A DNA stretch of 64,000 nt from Excoecaria cochinchinensis (lineage: Eukaryota; Streptophyta; Magnoliopsida; Malpighiales; Euphorbiaceae). Below the pieces are notes generated by a model. That model was not told where the DNA came from. It did not search any database and worked only from the letters and a program-made list of their open reading frames with translations. Made by a program: the position numbers and the translations under genes. The DNA lies in assembly GCA_947683425.1 (NCBI GenBank), contig CANTUQ010000083.1, forward strand, positions 2,693,001 through 2,757,000, written 5' to 3'. Of this stretch, positions 11,209-21,860 are shown in pieces (the stretch's first letter is position 1; every line of letters starts with the position of its first letter).

Positions 11209-12153
11209 CATAAAATATATTAGTACATTCTGACATGAAGATTTTTTTTTTACTAAATTCAGCTCTTTCGATAAATAAATTAAACATTCTTTCTATATAG
11301 ATTGGTATTCTTGATTATATTATAATGTTATTAAAATTTTGTATAGAATATGATTTTTTGGAATTTTGGTTATTGTCCATCTCAGGAGTTGAAAGGATAA
11401 CATATCTAATGGCAATACTGCCTTGAATAATTATCTTAAACAAAGAAAAAAAATTTAAGAAATTTAATTATTTGGTTTAAGCAAAGAAGCTCAAGTTGTG
11501 ATTGGAGCTTATCTTATCTAATAATCCCGTCTTCTAAGATTGCAAAGTAACTGCCAACTTAATTTGAAATAAAACACAAATACCCAAAATTGTTAAGAAT
11601 TTATCCTAACTTATAAGTATTACTACACACTTAATGCTGGAAGTTAATGCAATTTCACTTAGTTCACAATTAAAATTCCTACAATAATTAATACATAATT
11701 ATGTAATTAAACTAGTGATTCAAATCCCACAATTTAAAATTCCTTCACTTGCATAAAAGCAAGTGATTCACGGAAAAAAAAAAACTACTAATGATAAGCA
11801 TGATGATGTGTAGTTACCTAGTATATATACATATTGATATTTCTTGCCAAAAATACGTTTGTATAATATTATTTTATGTAGTAATAATACATTGTAATAT
11901 AAAAAAACAATCCTTACAATCAAGTATGATATTTGTAAACTAAGAATGAAGTTGTTTTACATGGCAATGTATTATTGGGGTTTGTAAATGAATAAACAGA
12001 CCTCACTCCGCTACAAATTTCCATACTTATGTATGGCTCATTTTAGAAGGTAATTAGGCTATCCCTTATCCAAGTTTAATCTATAAAATCATTCATACAT
12101 ACATCAACACTCAGACTCAAGAAACATAGACTATTACAAAAAAATAAGCAGAA
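11050..12153 (+). repeat. Intergenic segment, duplicated at 28442-29440
   Basis: This AT-rich stretch lies between the BGAL-II stop and the next beta-galactosidase-like first exon, so it should contain BGAL-II's 3' flank and the next gene's promoter. 11050-12040 matches 28442-29440 almost base for base by eye. The match stops at TGGCTCATTTTA. No gene is seen inside it. Confidence 0.85.
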
Positions 12154-12261
12154 ATGTCAAGTTCTTGGGTGGGAGTAGTTGTGTGATTGTTAGTTTGAGT
12201 TTAGTATGCTCATGCTGTAGTACAATTGAATATTATGCCAGAGCCATTATCATTGTTGCAG
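12154..12261 (+). pseudogene. Possible first exon of a third beta-galactosidase type
   Basis: An ATG at 12154 begins MSSSWVGVVV. After a frameshift near 12185 the second frame gives a hydrophobic stretch (LIVSLSLVCSCC) and then STIEYYARAIII. This resembles the signal peptide and the mature N-terminus of plant GH35 enzymes (consensus around VEYDxRAIIING). The catalytic domain never follows, because retrotransposon sequence begins at about 12262. The match is short, so this is an inference supported mainly by position, just downstream of BGAL-II. Confidence 0.45.
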
Positions 12262-12632
12262 CAAGTGTACTAAATCAGCAAGTAATAAAGTGGGGTATAG
12301 TTAGGACCCCGAGTTATCGTATCCAAGAGATTGTATGTGCAAGCTAAGATAATTAAGTGTATGCTAAAGAATTCCCAATTGTTTTGTCTATATGAGTTAT
12401 CTATTGTTTAAATTAAAGACATTAAACAGCTAAAATGTGCAATTAAAATTTGTTAAATTAAACTAACAGTAAATTTGGTATGAATCAATCTATGGGAAAA
12501 TTAACAAGTATGGAAATCAATATAAAAGAAGCGTTGCTCGGGTTCACTCATCCACCCCATATCCAAATGTGAATTAATTTAATCTAAAAATCATATATAA
12601 ATGAATTCGGGATAACCCTCTTAACCCAAGCG

Positions 12633-12834
12633 TCCCATTCCGGAGCAAGTTACTCTAATTGCATGACGTCCCATTCCGGAGCAAGCCATACAATTAGCCT
12701 AAGCACGGGTCTATAATCCTAAGTTCAGTTTGCTTTCCCATTCCGGAGCCAAACAACCCAAAACTCATTTATCTCACTCCCCACTCTAGTCCTAAAACCA
12801 TAAAATCCTGCACATCTAGAGTCCCATTCCGGAG
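12633..12834. repeat. Four copies of TCCCATTCCGGAG
   Basis: Exact 13-mers lie at 12633, 12669, 12736 and 12822, separated by 23, 54 and 73 bp of otherwise unrelated sequence. They lie downstream of the LTR TATA box on the minus strand, so they would be in the transcribed leader. Confidence 0.9.
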
Positions 12835-13430
12835 TAGTCCAAAATATACAGCATTTATAATAGAAAAACTGAGTAAAATCATTCATAGCATTCAATCCAT
12901 ACAAGCTCAACAACCAACAAAGAGTTATGATAAAAACCATTCATCAAAGCTGGAAAATAACTTGAAAGAATGAAATCCCAAGAACTAATAATAAGCAACA
13001 GTGAGATAAACAATTCATTCATATATATATATTCAAAATATGTTCAATATTCACATAATGGGTATGGGATTAAAAGATCCCCCAAACAACTAAAAGACTA
13101 CTCACTATCCATTACAAAATAAAGAGGAAAAATGATAGAATAAATCCAGAAATTCATTGAGGAAGAAAACCCAACTGAATCACAAGTTCTTCAATCTTCT
13201 TCTTCAAAGCTTCAATTGAAATGAGCTCAAAACTATGGAAATCTGAGTATCTATGCTGTGTATTTGTGTTTAATCTATGTGTTTTTGCTGTAAATCTATC
13301 TATTTGCAATGTAAATCTAAAGGAAATATCAAAACCCTAAAGTTAAAAACAAAGGAGAAACTCAGATCTAAAAATCCTATTTTTAAACAAGATAAAATAA
13401 AAACCTCCTTTTCTGCCAAACAGGGATATG

Positions 13431-13440
13431 CTATTTATAG
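13431..13440 (-). promoter_or_regulatory. LTR TATA box
   Basis: The minus strand reads CTATAAATAG, a strong plant TATA box. It would drive transcription leftward. The hairpin repeats end about 10 bp upstream of it. Confidence 0.55.
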
Positions 13441-13450
13441 ATTCAGAGGG

Positions 13451-13961
13451 GTCATGGTGACAATGAAATGATTATCACCGTGAGGCACTGGGGGTCACAG
13501 TGGCAACCAAATGGTTGTCACCATGAGATGCTCGAAGAAATGATTCTGTCTGAACGTGCAGGAGGGGGTCACGGTGACAATGAAATTCGTTGCCACCGTG
13601 AGGTACTTGACTTCAGCTTCTGCCTTGGATAGCTCTATGTCACGGTGACAACTAAAATGGTTGTCACCGTGAGGTACTTGAAAATTCAATTCTGCCATCT
13701 TGACTCCTTATGTCACGGTGACAACAAAGTAGTTGCCACCGTAGGGTACTTCAGCTCTTAGTTCTGTCTTGAAAAGTTTTATGTCACGGTGACAACCAGA
13801 TCAGTTGCCACCGTGAGGCACCTCTTCTTTCCATTCTGCTATGTGAAGATTCTATGTCACGGTCATAACGAAATGGTTGTGACCGTGAGTTACATGCGAC
13901 CAGCATTCTATTTTGATAAAAATGTATGTCACGGTCACAACGAAATGGTTGTGACCGTGAG
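13451..13961. repeat. Array of eight hairpin-forming repeats
   Basis: Eight near-palindromes of about 34 bp start at 13451, 13494, 13568, 13639, 13712, 13783, 13856 and 13928. The spacing is about 72 bp after the first pair. The typical form is GTCACGGTGACAAC, a 5-7 base loop, then GTTGTCACCGTGAG. In the last two units the stem changes from GGTGAC/GTCACC to GGTCAC/GTGACC, one base pair flipped on both arms. The spacers are less conserved but often contain TTCTGC. The array lies on the U3 side of an LTR promoter. Confidence 0.9.
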
Positions 13962-14131
13962 GTGCCTGAAAATCCTGCATTTCAAAATAAAACTCTATCA
14001 AAATGCTATCCAAAGTGTATAACAACCTAAATCAACTAAATTTGACAAAATTAACTAAAAGTAACCACAACACAACAATAAACATAAATAAAAACTCAAA
14101 AATTACACGAAAAGAACAACAAAACTAAGTA

Positions 14132-14848
14132 CTAAATTGAAGTTATCAAAATATCCCATTGGGTTTTGAGCATATTTTGAATATATATATATATATATGA
14201 ATGAATTATTACCCCCTTGGGTTTCCTTACCGACTTATCCGCCAGTTGGAGTCTCATTCTCGTCTCCTTGAGATCACCTAAATTGAGTTTCCTGCATATA
14301 GAATATGGCATCAAGTTAATGCTGGCCCCTAAGTCACACAAGGCATTTTCAATAAAATTTTCACCAATGTCACAGGGTAAAGTGAAGCTACCTGGATCCT
14401 CTAATTTTTTTGGAATCTTGTTCATGATTAGTGCACTACAATTTTCTGTGAGTTGCACAGTCCCATGCCCTTCTAATTTCTTTTTATTAGATGAAAGTTC
14501 TTTCACGAATTTAGCATAATTGGGCATGTGAGTTAGGGCTTCAGCAAAAGGTAAATTGATGTGCAATTTCTTAAACATTTGTAGAAATCTAGCTAATTAC
14601 TCATTTTTTTTCTCTTTCCTAGCTATAGAAGGAAATGGCAACCTATTTATGTCAAAATCCTCTATATTGGGTTCACTAAGTTTTTACCCTTATCAATTGT
14701 AGGAGCATCCCTATTTACATCTACCCTAGAGTTAGAGTCACTTACCTTTCGTGTTGGCTCCTCCTTACTCAATGATGGTGAAGATGTCTTACCTTTTTCC
14801 TCTCCTTGTGTTACCTCCTTGCCACCTCTCAATGTAATTGCCTTTGTC
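14132..14848 (-). mobile_element. Gypsy gag-pol junction with retropepsin domain
   Basis: A minus-strand ORF (14132-14578) contains a retroviral-type aspartic protease region of the plant Gypsy kind. It includes LPCDIGE, then ALCDLGASINLMPYSI, where D-L-G-A replaces the more usual D-S/T-G-A. It stops after RLQLADKSVRKPKGVI, where an AT microsatellite and the LTR-like region begin, so reverse transcriptase, RNase H and integrase are missing. The upstream part (14662-14848) has AITLRGGKEV, the hinge sequence typical before this protease. The combination suggests an Athila/Tat-group element. It ends at a junction with SIRE-like LTR sequence. Confidence 0.75.
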
Positions 14849-15226
14849 CTGAAATTTGATACTGATAGAAATTTATTTAGAAAATTAATAGACAAAAATT
14901 CATTTTCTAAAAAACTATTTTCTGATGAAAATTAGTTTTGTTCAAAAACTCATTTTCTAACTTAAAAATATTTTTTTGCAATTTTAAAGCTATAATGTGT
15001 ATGGATGAATGAAAATAATTTGCCTCAATTTGATCTTATAATTTAGTATTCTAATTTCTAATAAACTGAGGCAATCTTTAGATTTGTCTTCAATATTCAT
15101 CCAATAAGTATTTTGCATCAGAAAACATGTAAAACATTCCTGGTAAAATTGCTTAGAAAAGAATTAACAATAGAGTTTATTTAGGTTTGATGATCATCAA
15201 AATCAGGATGTGGCCTTGAGCCAACA
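14849..15226 (-). mobile_element. Fragment of a SIRE-like Copia LTR
   Basis: Read on the minus strand from 15226 it begins TGTTGGCTCAAGGCCACATC. It follows the LTR at 40427 (TGTTGGCTCAAGAGCACATC) for about 375 bp with many differences. It ends where Gypsy coding sequence starts. It is a truncated relative of that LTR family. Confidence 0.8.
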
Positions 15227-15823
15227 ATTATTATATCTTCAAAATTGCCTCATCTTAGTTTTGTCAACTTATTAACAAAACTAAGGTAAACACCTATGTG
15301 AGTGGGTTACTTCTCTATCTGACATACTCAATCTTATAATTAATAACAGTAAATGTTCACACATTAAACATTCACACTCATTTATTGCCAATAATGAACT
15401 TGATTATTAGTCATAAATAATAATGTTAAGGGATTACATAAATAAAAATAGTCTTAATCAAATTCTACACAAACCCTGAGATCTAATGTGTCTCTCAAAC
15501 ACATATCTCGTTACAGGTTTAGTCAATTATTATATCTTTAAAATTTCCTCATCTTAGTTTTGTCAACTTATTAACAAAACTAAGGTAAACACCTATATGA
15601 GTGCGTTACTTCTCTATCTGACATACTCAATCTTATAATTAATAACAGTAAATATTCACATATTAAACATTCACACTCATGTATTGCCAACAATGAACTT
15701 GATTATTAGTCATAAATAATAATGTTAAGGGATTACATAGATGAAAATAGTCTTAATCAAATTCTACATAAACCCTGAGATCTAATGTGTCTCTCAAACA
15801 CATATCTCGTTACAGGTTTAGTC
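15226..15823. repeat. 299-bp tandem duplication
   Basis: Copy A (15226-15524) and copy B (15525-15823) are nearly identical, at an offset of 299 bp. The unit holds the 3' end of the Copia-2 pol gene plus following non-coding sequence, including two self-complementary blocks around TTAGTTTTGTCAAC and AACAAAACTAAGG. Confidence 0.9.
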
Positions 15824-18800
15824 AATAGATCTGCAATCATATCATGCGTAAAAATGTACTGTAAGTTCACATCTCTTCGTGCAACAATATCTCTCGTGTA
15901 TTGATCCTTAATATCGATATGTTTAACCTTACTATAAGCTATCAACGACTGACGGTCACTGGTTCCTTTGAGGTAGTTACTCTTAAATGGCCCATAAACC
16001 ATTTTAGCCAAATTGTCTCTTGTACTGCAACTGAGGAAGTGACTAATTCAACTTCCATTGTTGATAAGGCTACACAGGTTTGTTTCTTGCTATTCCATAT
16101 TATGGCACTCTTGCTAAGCAAGAATATGAAACTTGAAGTGAATTTTCTCTCATCCATATCTCCTACCCAATCAGCATCTATGTATTCTCTCAATTACAGA
16201 TCCTTGCCTTGATAAAAGAGAGAATAGTTTGTTGTACCTTTAAGGTATCTAAGTATTGTTTTAACTGCCTTCCAATATGCTTTGCCTGGATTAGATTGAT
16301 ATCTACTTATCATGCCCACTTAGGACACATAACTTTGCTAAGAAAATCATTCTTGGCAATGGAGTTATCTATGAATTTGCAGCTTTGCATATTAAATCAT
16401 TCAAGGACTTTATTGATATATGTCTCTTAAGAAAGGGACAATAGCCTTCTTGAACTATCTTTTGAAATCTTAACTCTAAGAATATAATATGCTTGACCCA
16501 TATTTTTCATCTCAAAGTTGGACTATAACCAATATTTGATTTTATTTATGTACCCTTTGTCTTTTCCAACTAAAAGTATATCATCTACATAAAATGTTAA
16601 AATGACATATTTACTTTCAAAACTTTTACTATAAACACAATAGTTTTCATCAATCATATTGTACCCATTCGATATGATTGTATTATGAAATATCAAATAC
16701 CATTGTCTTAAAGACTGTTTAAGGACATAGGTTGAACTCATCAATTAGCAAACCTTATGTTTACTGCCTTTTTCGATGAAACCTATAGGTCATTTTGTAT
16801 AGATTTTTTCATCAAATTCTCCATTGAGAAAAGCAGTCTTCACATTTATTTGATGTAACTCTAGGTTCAAACTCACCACTATGGATAAAATTAACCTTAT
16901 GGAGGTAAATCATACAATAGGTGAGAAAAAACTCCTCGTAGTCAATCCCTTCCTATTGTGTGAACCGCCTAGCAACTAGCTGAGATTTGTATCTTTCAAT
17001 ACTTCTATCAGCCATTCGCTTCACTTTGAGAATCTATTTATTCTCAATTGGTTTGTGTCCTTTCAGTAGATCAACTAGTTCCCAAACATGGTTTGATCTC
17101 ATGGATGCCATTTCTTCTTTCATTGCTTGAATCAATTTTTCCTTAGCTAGGCATGAAATAGCCTGTTGAATATTTTTAGGATAAAAGGGCTTAATTCGAG
17201 CCTTTGATCTCAAATCATTGGCATGGAACACTTATCTTTTTAGATTTTTGCAGTTCTAAATCTTGATAAACATGTCTCATATATTAATCGTAATTCAGAA
17301 TGCTTTCACTCAGATTATGTTCCATACTCCCAATGGAGTCAAGAATACTCCCATTGAAAATAAGGTCACGAACATCCGGATCGTTTGGTGGATAAAGGTC
17401 TTAACCTTCTGCTTCTAATTCCCTCCCACTTGGATGGAGTGATCCTAATGGTTCCTCTTCCTTAGTTTCATAGAAAGTGAAATCTTGATTCACTTCGCCC
17501 AACTTTGAAAATTCATTCTCTAAAAATACGATGTCTCATAATTCAAATTTTATCACAGTGGATTCTTTTGCTTACCCACGGAAATGTATCCTTTTGATAC
17601 TTCAAAATATACCACATAGTTACTCTTTTACCTCTTGGTCTTAATTTACCAAATTTACCTGAGGTGTCATAGATGTAAGCAGTACAACCCCAAGGTCGTA
17701 AATGGCTTAGGACAGGTTGTCGACCAGTACACAACTCATAAGGTATGGCTGTGACAGATTTAGAAGGCATATGATTTAGAACATGTATGGCAGTTAATAA
17801 AGCATCGCCCTAATAAGAGCTTGGCAAATTGGCCTCCACCATCATAGATCTAACCATATCTAAGAGAGTCCTATTTCTCCTTTTCGTAATACCGTTTTGG
17901 TATGGAATTATGGGAATGAACAATTGATGTTCAATCCCTTTTTTATAACATAAAATTTTAAATTCATCTGAAAGACATTCCCGCTTCGGTCAGTTCTTAA
18001 AACTTTAATCTTTTTAACTAATTGATTCTCAACTAAATTCATAAAAGTTTTGAAGCAACTCAATGCTTCTGACTTATGAGAAATCAAATAGATATGACCA
18101 TACCTAGTATAGTCATCTATAAATCTGATGAAGTAGTAGGCCTCATGCCTTGCCCTCACAGTCATTGGACCACATATGTCAGAATGAACTATCTATAATG
18201 GAAATTCGGCTCTAGTTGCTTTTTCGAACGATTTTCTAACTAGTTTTTCTTTTAGGCAATGCTAGTACGTAGATAATTCAACCTCATTTAGATGACCTAG
18301 TAAACCTACTTTGGCTTAGCGACTCATTCGGTCATTCCTTATATAGTTTAATCTAGCATGTTATAATTTCACATTGTTTTTCATAACTATGTAAAGAAGA
18401 AGAAGAAATTAAAAAAAAACTAGTTTTGTTTAAATAGTTATAGTCAACATCTATAATAATAAAATTGTTCATCATATAACCATACAATAATAGACATCAT
18501 TCAAGCATAAGTATATGCAGTCATTCTTAAAATGTAAATTGAAACCAAGTTTCAATAAAGCAAGAACAAAAACTGAATTCCTAACAAAGGTATCTCAGTC
18601 CTTTATTTATGATCCTTTACTCCTGAATCTATTACCCATAAAGGATGAAATTCAGAATTAGATGCAAAATTTTACTCACTCTTGAGTCAAAATAGTGTAT
18701 CTGTTTGGGCACAGTGTAGTCTCTTGCATAATGTCCTTTCTGTTGGCAGTTGAAACATTTCACTCTTGAAACAATTACATTCTTTTTGCCTTTGGACTTA

Positions 18801-19555
18801 TTATGATTCTATTTTACCTTTTGGTTTTTAGGCTCTGGAGCCTTTTCCTTATCCCTACTTCTGAAGCTTCTTTTCTTTTATTCTAATTAGAACTCATTCT
18901 ATGAGAACGGAACTTGTGCCATATGGACTTCAGCATTGACTTTAATCGCTACCAGTAGGTCTTCTTCAAGCTCCAAATGATGGGCGACATCCTCAAACAT
19001 TTTTATGCTATCCATATGAGTAAGTTGCATCTTCATATACTTTATACTATTGGGTAAGGAGCGAACAACAGTTTGGATCTGCTGCTCGTCAGTCAACTTA
19101 TGACCAACGTCACTAAGCTTAATTGTTATATTCCATCTCTCTTAGATATTTCCGCATCTAATGACCAGACTTTTCTGGTATGTATCAAATTTGATCATTA
19201 ATCATCAGAACTTAGTCAGAGACACACATTTGAACTTTTTTCGCAATACGACCCACAAATCAATTGCATTTTGATACTTGCGAAACAACTTAGTGATGCC
19301 ATCTTTTATTGCACTAAGCAAGATGATTCGAACAATGAAATTCTTCTTTTTCCATGCCACATAGGTATTTCGGTCCTGCCTATGTTGAGTTATAGTGTCA
19401 TCCTCAGGTTCAGCCATAACCGATCTTAAGGGTTCTAAAGCCACTTACTCTTTAAGCATATACTGGATCTTCATATTTTAGATTTTATAATTATCACCAT
19501 TTAACTTCATATCTTTATTAAGCTCGGCGACAATTGACTTGGAAGCAGTATCCAT
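15757..19555 (-). mobile_element. Copia-2 gag-pol, decayed
   Basis: This is a second Copia element on the minus strand, full of stops and frameshifts. Gag starts at an ATG at 19555 (MDTASKSIVAELN) and continues through 19205-19444 and 18899-19096, the UBN2/DUF4219 type. A zinc-knuckle remnant is near 18740-18770. Integrase spans about 17540-18165 (FIRFIDDYTRYGHIYL; VLRTDRSGN). Reverse transcriptase spans 16523-17231 (VWELVDLLKGHKPI; LTFYVDDILLVGKDKGY). RNase H spans 15757-16193 (ADWVGDMDERKFTSS; ADLLTKPVTRYVF). The 3' end has been tandemly duplicated and joined to an unrelated LTR fragment, so the 3' LTR is absent. Confidence 0.88.
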
Positions 19556-20072
19556 TTGAATTCTATAATCTCAAATGGAACAATGTTGCACATTTTTAAA
19601 GAAGATAAGGAAATACATGCTATTTACTATGCTTCTGAAATAATAACCTAGTAAAATTTTCTATTAGACTCAAATTCGAAAAAGTTACTTATAGTATCCA
19701 ATTACTCTCTAAGTCTCAATGTCCAACTTTACAGGTTAAAATTTCATGCATAGCAAATCTGAACTAGTAGATTTTCTCAAACTTGTGAGGGGTATATTGT
19801 TGGTTTTGATTCATTAAGCCTTTACTCAATAAAGATGCAATATCATTTTACTCATAAAATATTACAAAAAAATTAATAATTAAACAAACACATTTATTAA
19901 AAAGTTAAAACCCACCAAATATTTAATAAATGTCTCATACATTTATTCAAAAATAAATCCAATAATCATTTTTTAAACACTAATGTCCAAAAATAACAAT
20001 AGGAAACACGAATCCCATCTAACAAATAAACGCTAACTAAAATTGACACTTATGTCAACTTATTCTACAAGT

Positions 20073-20579
20073 CTAGATTTTCGCAAAATCTTTCTCGATA
20101 CTGGAAATTATTTTTTTTACCATGTTTACCAACTCATTTGGTAAGTCATAAGCTTTCTTAAGCCATGGATGATACACTTTATGTCCACTCCTCAATGTCA
20201 TCATAAATTTAGTGTTGCTTCTCAACACTCCCCTTTTTGGCAACTCTAACCAAAAAGTAGATAATATATTTTCTATAAAATCTATCTCCTATGAACCAGT
20301 AGTTTCTAATAACTCTCTTAGTTCTGGATGATATTCAAAGGAGTCAGTCAACACTTTAATCAAGACTCTATCATCCCTTTCTATACTCAAACCACCAATC
20401 CAAATGCACTATTGCATTTGCTCTTGCACATACACTATATGATGCACTATTGCATCAATATTATTAGCTCGAATCTTCCATTGCATTCTCATGTTACGAA
20501 ATGTATCTTTAACATTTCTCCAACAAATTACAGAAAATTTTATACACTCATGTATAAACTCACATGATTGAAACGCATT
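20073..20579 (-). pseudogene. Unidentified decayed ORF of 169 codons
   Basis: One minus-strand frame stays open for 169 codons except for two internal stops (near 20400 and 20280) and ends at TAG 20073-20075. The composition is protein-like, not low-complexity. Readable segments are FIHECIKFSVICW, GGLSIERDDRVLIKVL, SFEYHPELRELLE and SGHKVYHPWLKKAYDLP. I recognise no family. Its place between a Copia LTR and gag suggests either a captured host gene fragment or the remains of another element. Confidence 0.45.
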
Positions 20580-20845
20580 TCAATCAATAAGTGAGGACAA
20601 AACTTCAAAAAAAATCAAAATATTTTTAAAAATATCCCAAGGTAGAAAATAAATTTTTACAATTTTTAATAATTTATTTTTGATATTTAAAATAAAAATT
20701 ATTTTTCGTTCATTAAAAAATTTTGGAAAAATGACCAAAAAATCAGATAATTTGAAAAAATTATTTGTCAAAAAATAGAGTTGATCTAGTGGTCAGAGGA
20801 GGTCTCACGCACCCACACATGCCGATCGAAGAGGTTCAAACACTC

Positions 20846-20951
20846 ACACGTGACGTCGACCCATTGGTCCACATGTACTCACACGTGTTGCCATGTCAGG
20901 CCTTGTCATGACATGTGGCAGTCACTGGTTGGTCCATCTGGTGCACACGTG
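20846..20951. promoter_or_regulatory. Cluster of CACGTG (G-box/ABRE-like) motifs
   Basis: Three CACGTG hexamers lie at 20847-20852 (as CACGTGACGTC), 20882-20887 and 20946-20951 (as CACGTGGC). Further CATGTG/ACATGTGG motifs lie between them, in a GC-rich block that contrasts with its surroundings. bZIP and bHLH factors are known to bind such cores; activity here is inference. Confidence 0.4.
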
Positions 20952-21327
20952 GCACCCATGTATAGGCCACCGCCCACACACACGCGCCCTATGTCTAGTG
21001 GTACGTGCATGCCATATACTGCTTTCCTAGTGGACTCCAGCGTTCCAGCCGGTGGGGGTTTTTGCGGTCTGTGATTCGAATGGTGAGGTCAAAAATTTCA
21101 AATCCTAACTTATAGTTTAACGTTTTTGAACACTCATGTTTGACCCCACGAAAATAGGGTGTACAAATACACAGATAAATATATATATATATATATATAT
21201 ATCAAGAACACATTTAAAAATTTAATTTGGTGTCATACAACCTATTTAGATCTACCAATTTACATATAAATTATACATTTAATAAAAAACACATGCCAGA
21301 ACGCAAAAATAAAGGCTCTGATGTCAA

Positions 21328-21860
21328 TGTTAGGTATATTACAATATATCGAATAAGAGGGAAACCAAATTTAATTCTCAAAGCGTAGAAAAATTTTGAA
21401 TGAGCGGAAGTAAAAGACCTCGTTTAATGTTACTAGGAGCGGCTTTATCCACGAGCAACGGATGCTGGATAATAACACAAACCCATGGTCTAAAAACCCT
21501 CTTAGAGATAAAATAGTGAGTGAGAAAATTTCTGTAGAGTTTCGGTACGGTAATTTCCTTTTCATACTTTTTAGATTTTTTTTTTGGCCTATTTATAGAG
21601 CCTTTTGCTCTAAAATGGGAAACTTATACATTAAAAGAAATAAATGATAAAAGGGAAGTTACCATTTTTCTCAAATAAGAAATATTTCCTAATTAAGGGA
21701 TTTGATATGAAATCGTTTCCATATCAGCATTATTTTCTTTTTGATATGGATCACTTCTATATCTGTACAATTTTCATATAGATATAGATTGTTTTTCATG
21801 AATATCGGCCGTCATAAGCGTATTCAAACTCTATCAAAAGTGAAATAATGAGATTCGTAA
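21328..21860 (-). repeat. Presumed 5' LTR of Copia-2
   Basis: On the plus strand it begins TGTTAGGTATATTAC beside the primer-binding-like site. On the minus strand a TATA box (CTCTATAAATAGG, about 21585-21600) is followed by a transcribed-leader-like stretch. The outer end is not certain; 21860 is approximate. Confidence 0.55.

Larger units (their letters stand above)
12262..14131 (-). mobile_element. Long LTR-like part of a Gypsy element
   Basis: There is no coding sequence here. On the minus strand the region has a TATA box (13431-13440), with the hairpin array upstream of it (U3 side, 13451-13961) and the TCCCATTCCGGAG repeats downstream (12633-12834). This layout fits a long LTR of the minus-strand Gypsy element whose protease region lies at 14132-14848. 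The outer boundary near 12262 (GCAAGTGTACTAAATC) and the inner boundary near 14110 are approximate. Confidence 0.55.
19556..21327 (-). mobile_element. Region between Copia-2 gag and its presumed 5' LTR
   Basis: This 1.77-kb stretch is unusually long for a Copia leader. It contains an unidentified decayed ORF (20073-20579) and a GC-rich block (20800-21075) with CACGTG motifs. It ends at a primer-binding-like sequence (TTGACATCAGAGCC on the minus strand, 21314-21327). A second insertion between the leader and gag is possible. Confidence 0.5.

Noticed and set aside
20328..20567. 79-codon plus-strand ORF
   Set aside because: It is the reverse-strand shadow of the more convincing decayed frame at 20073-20579.
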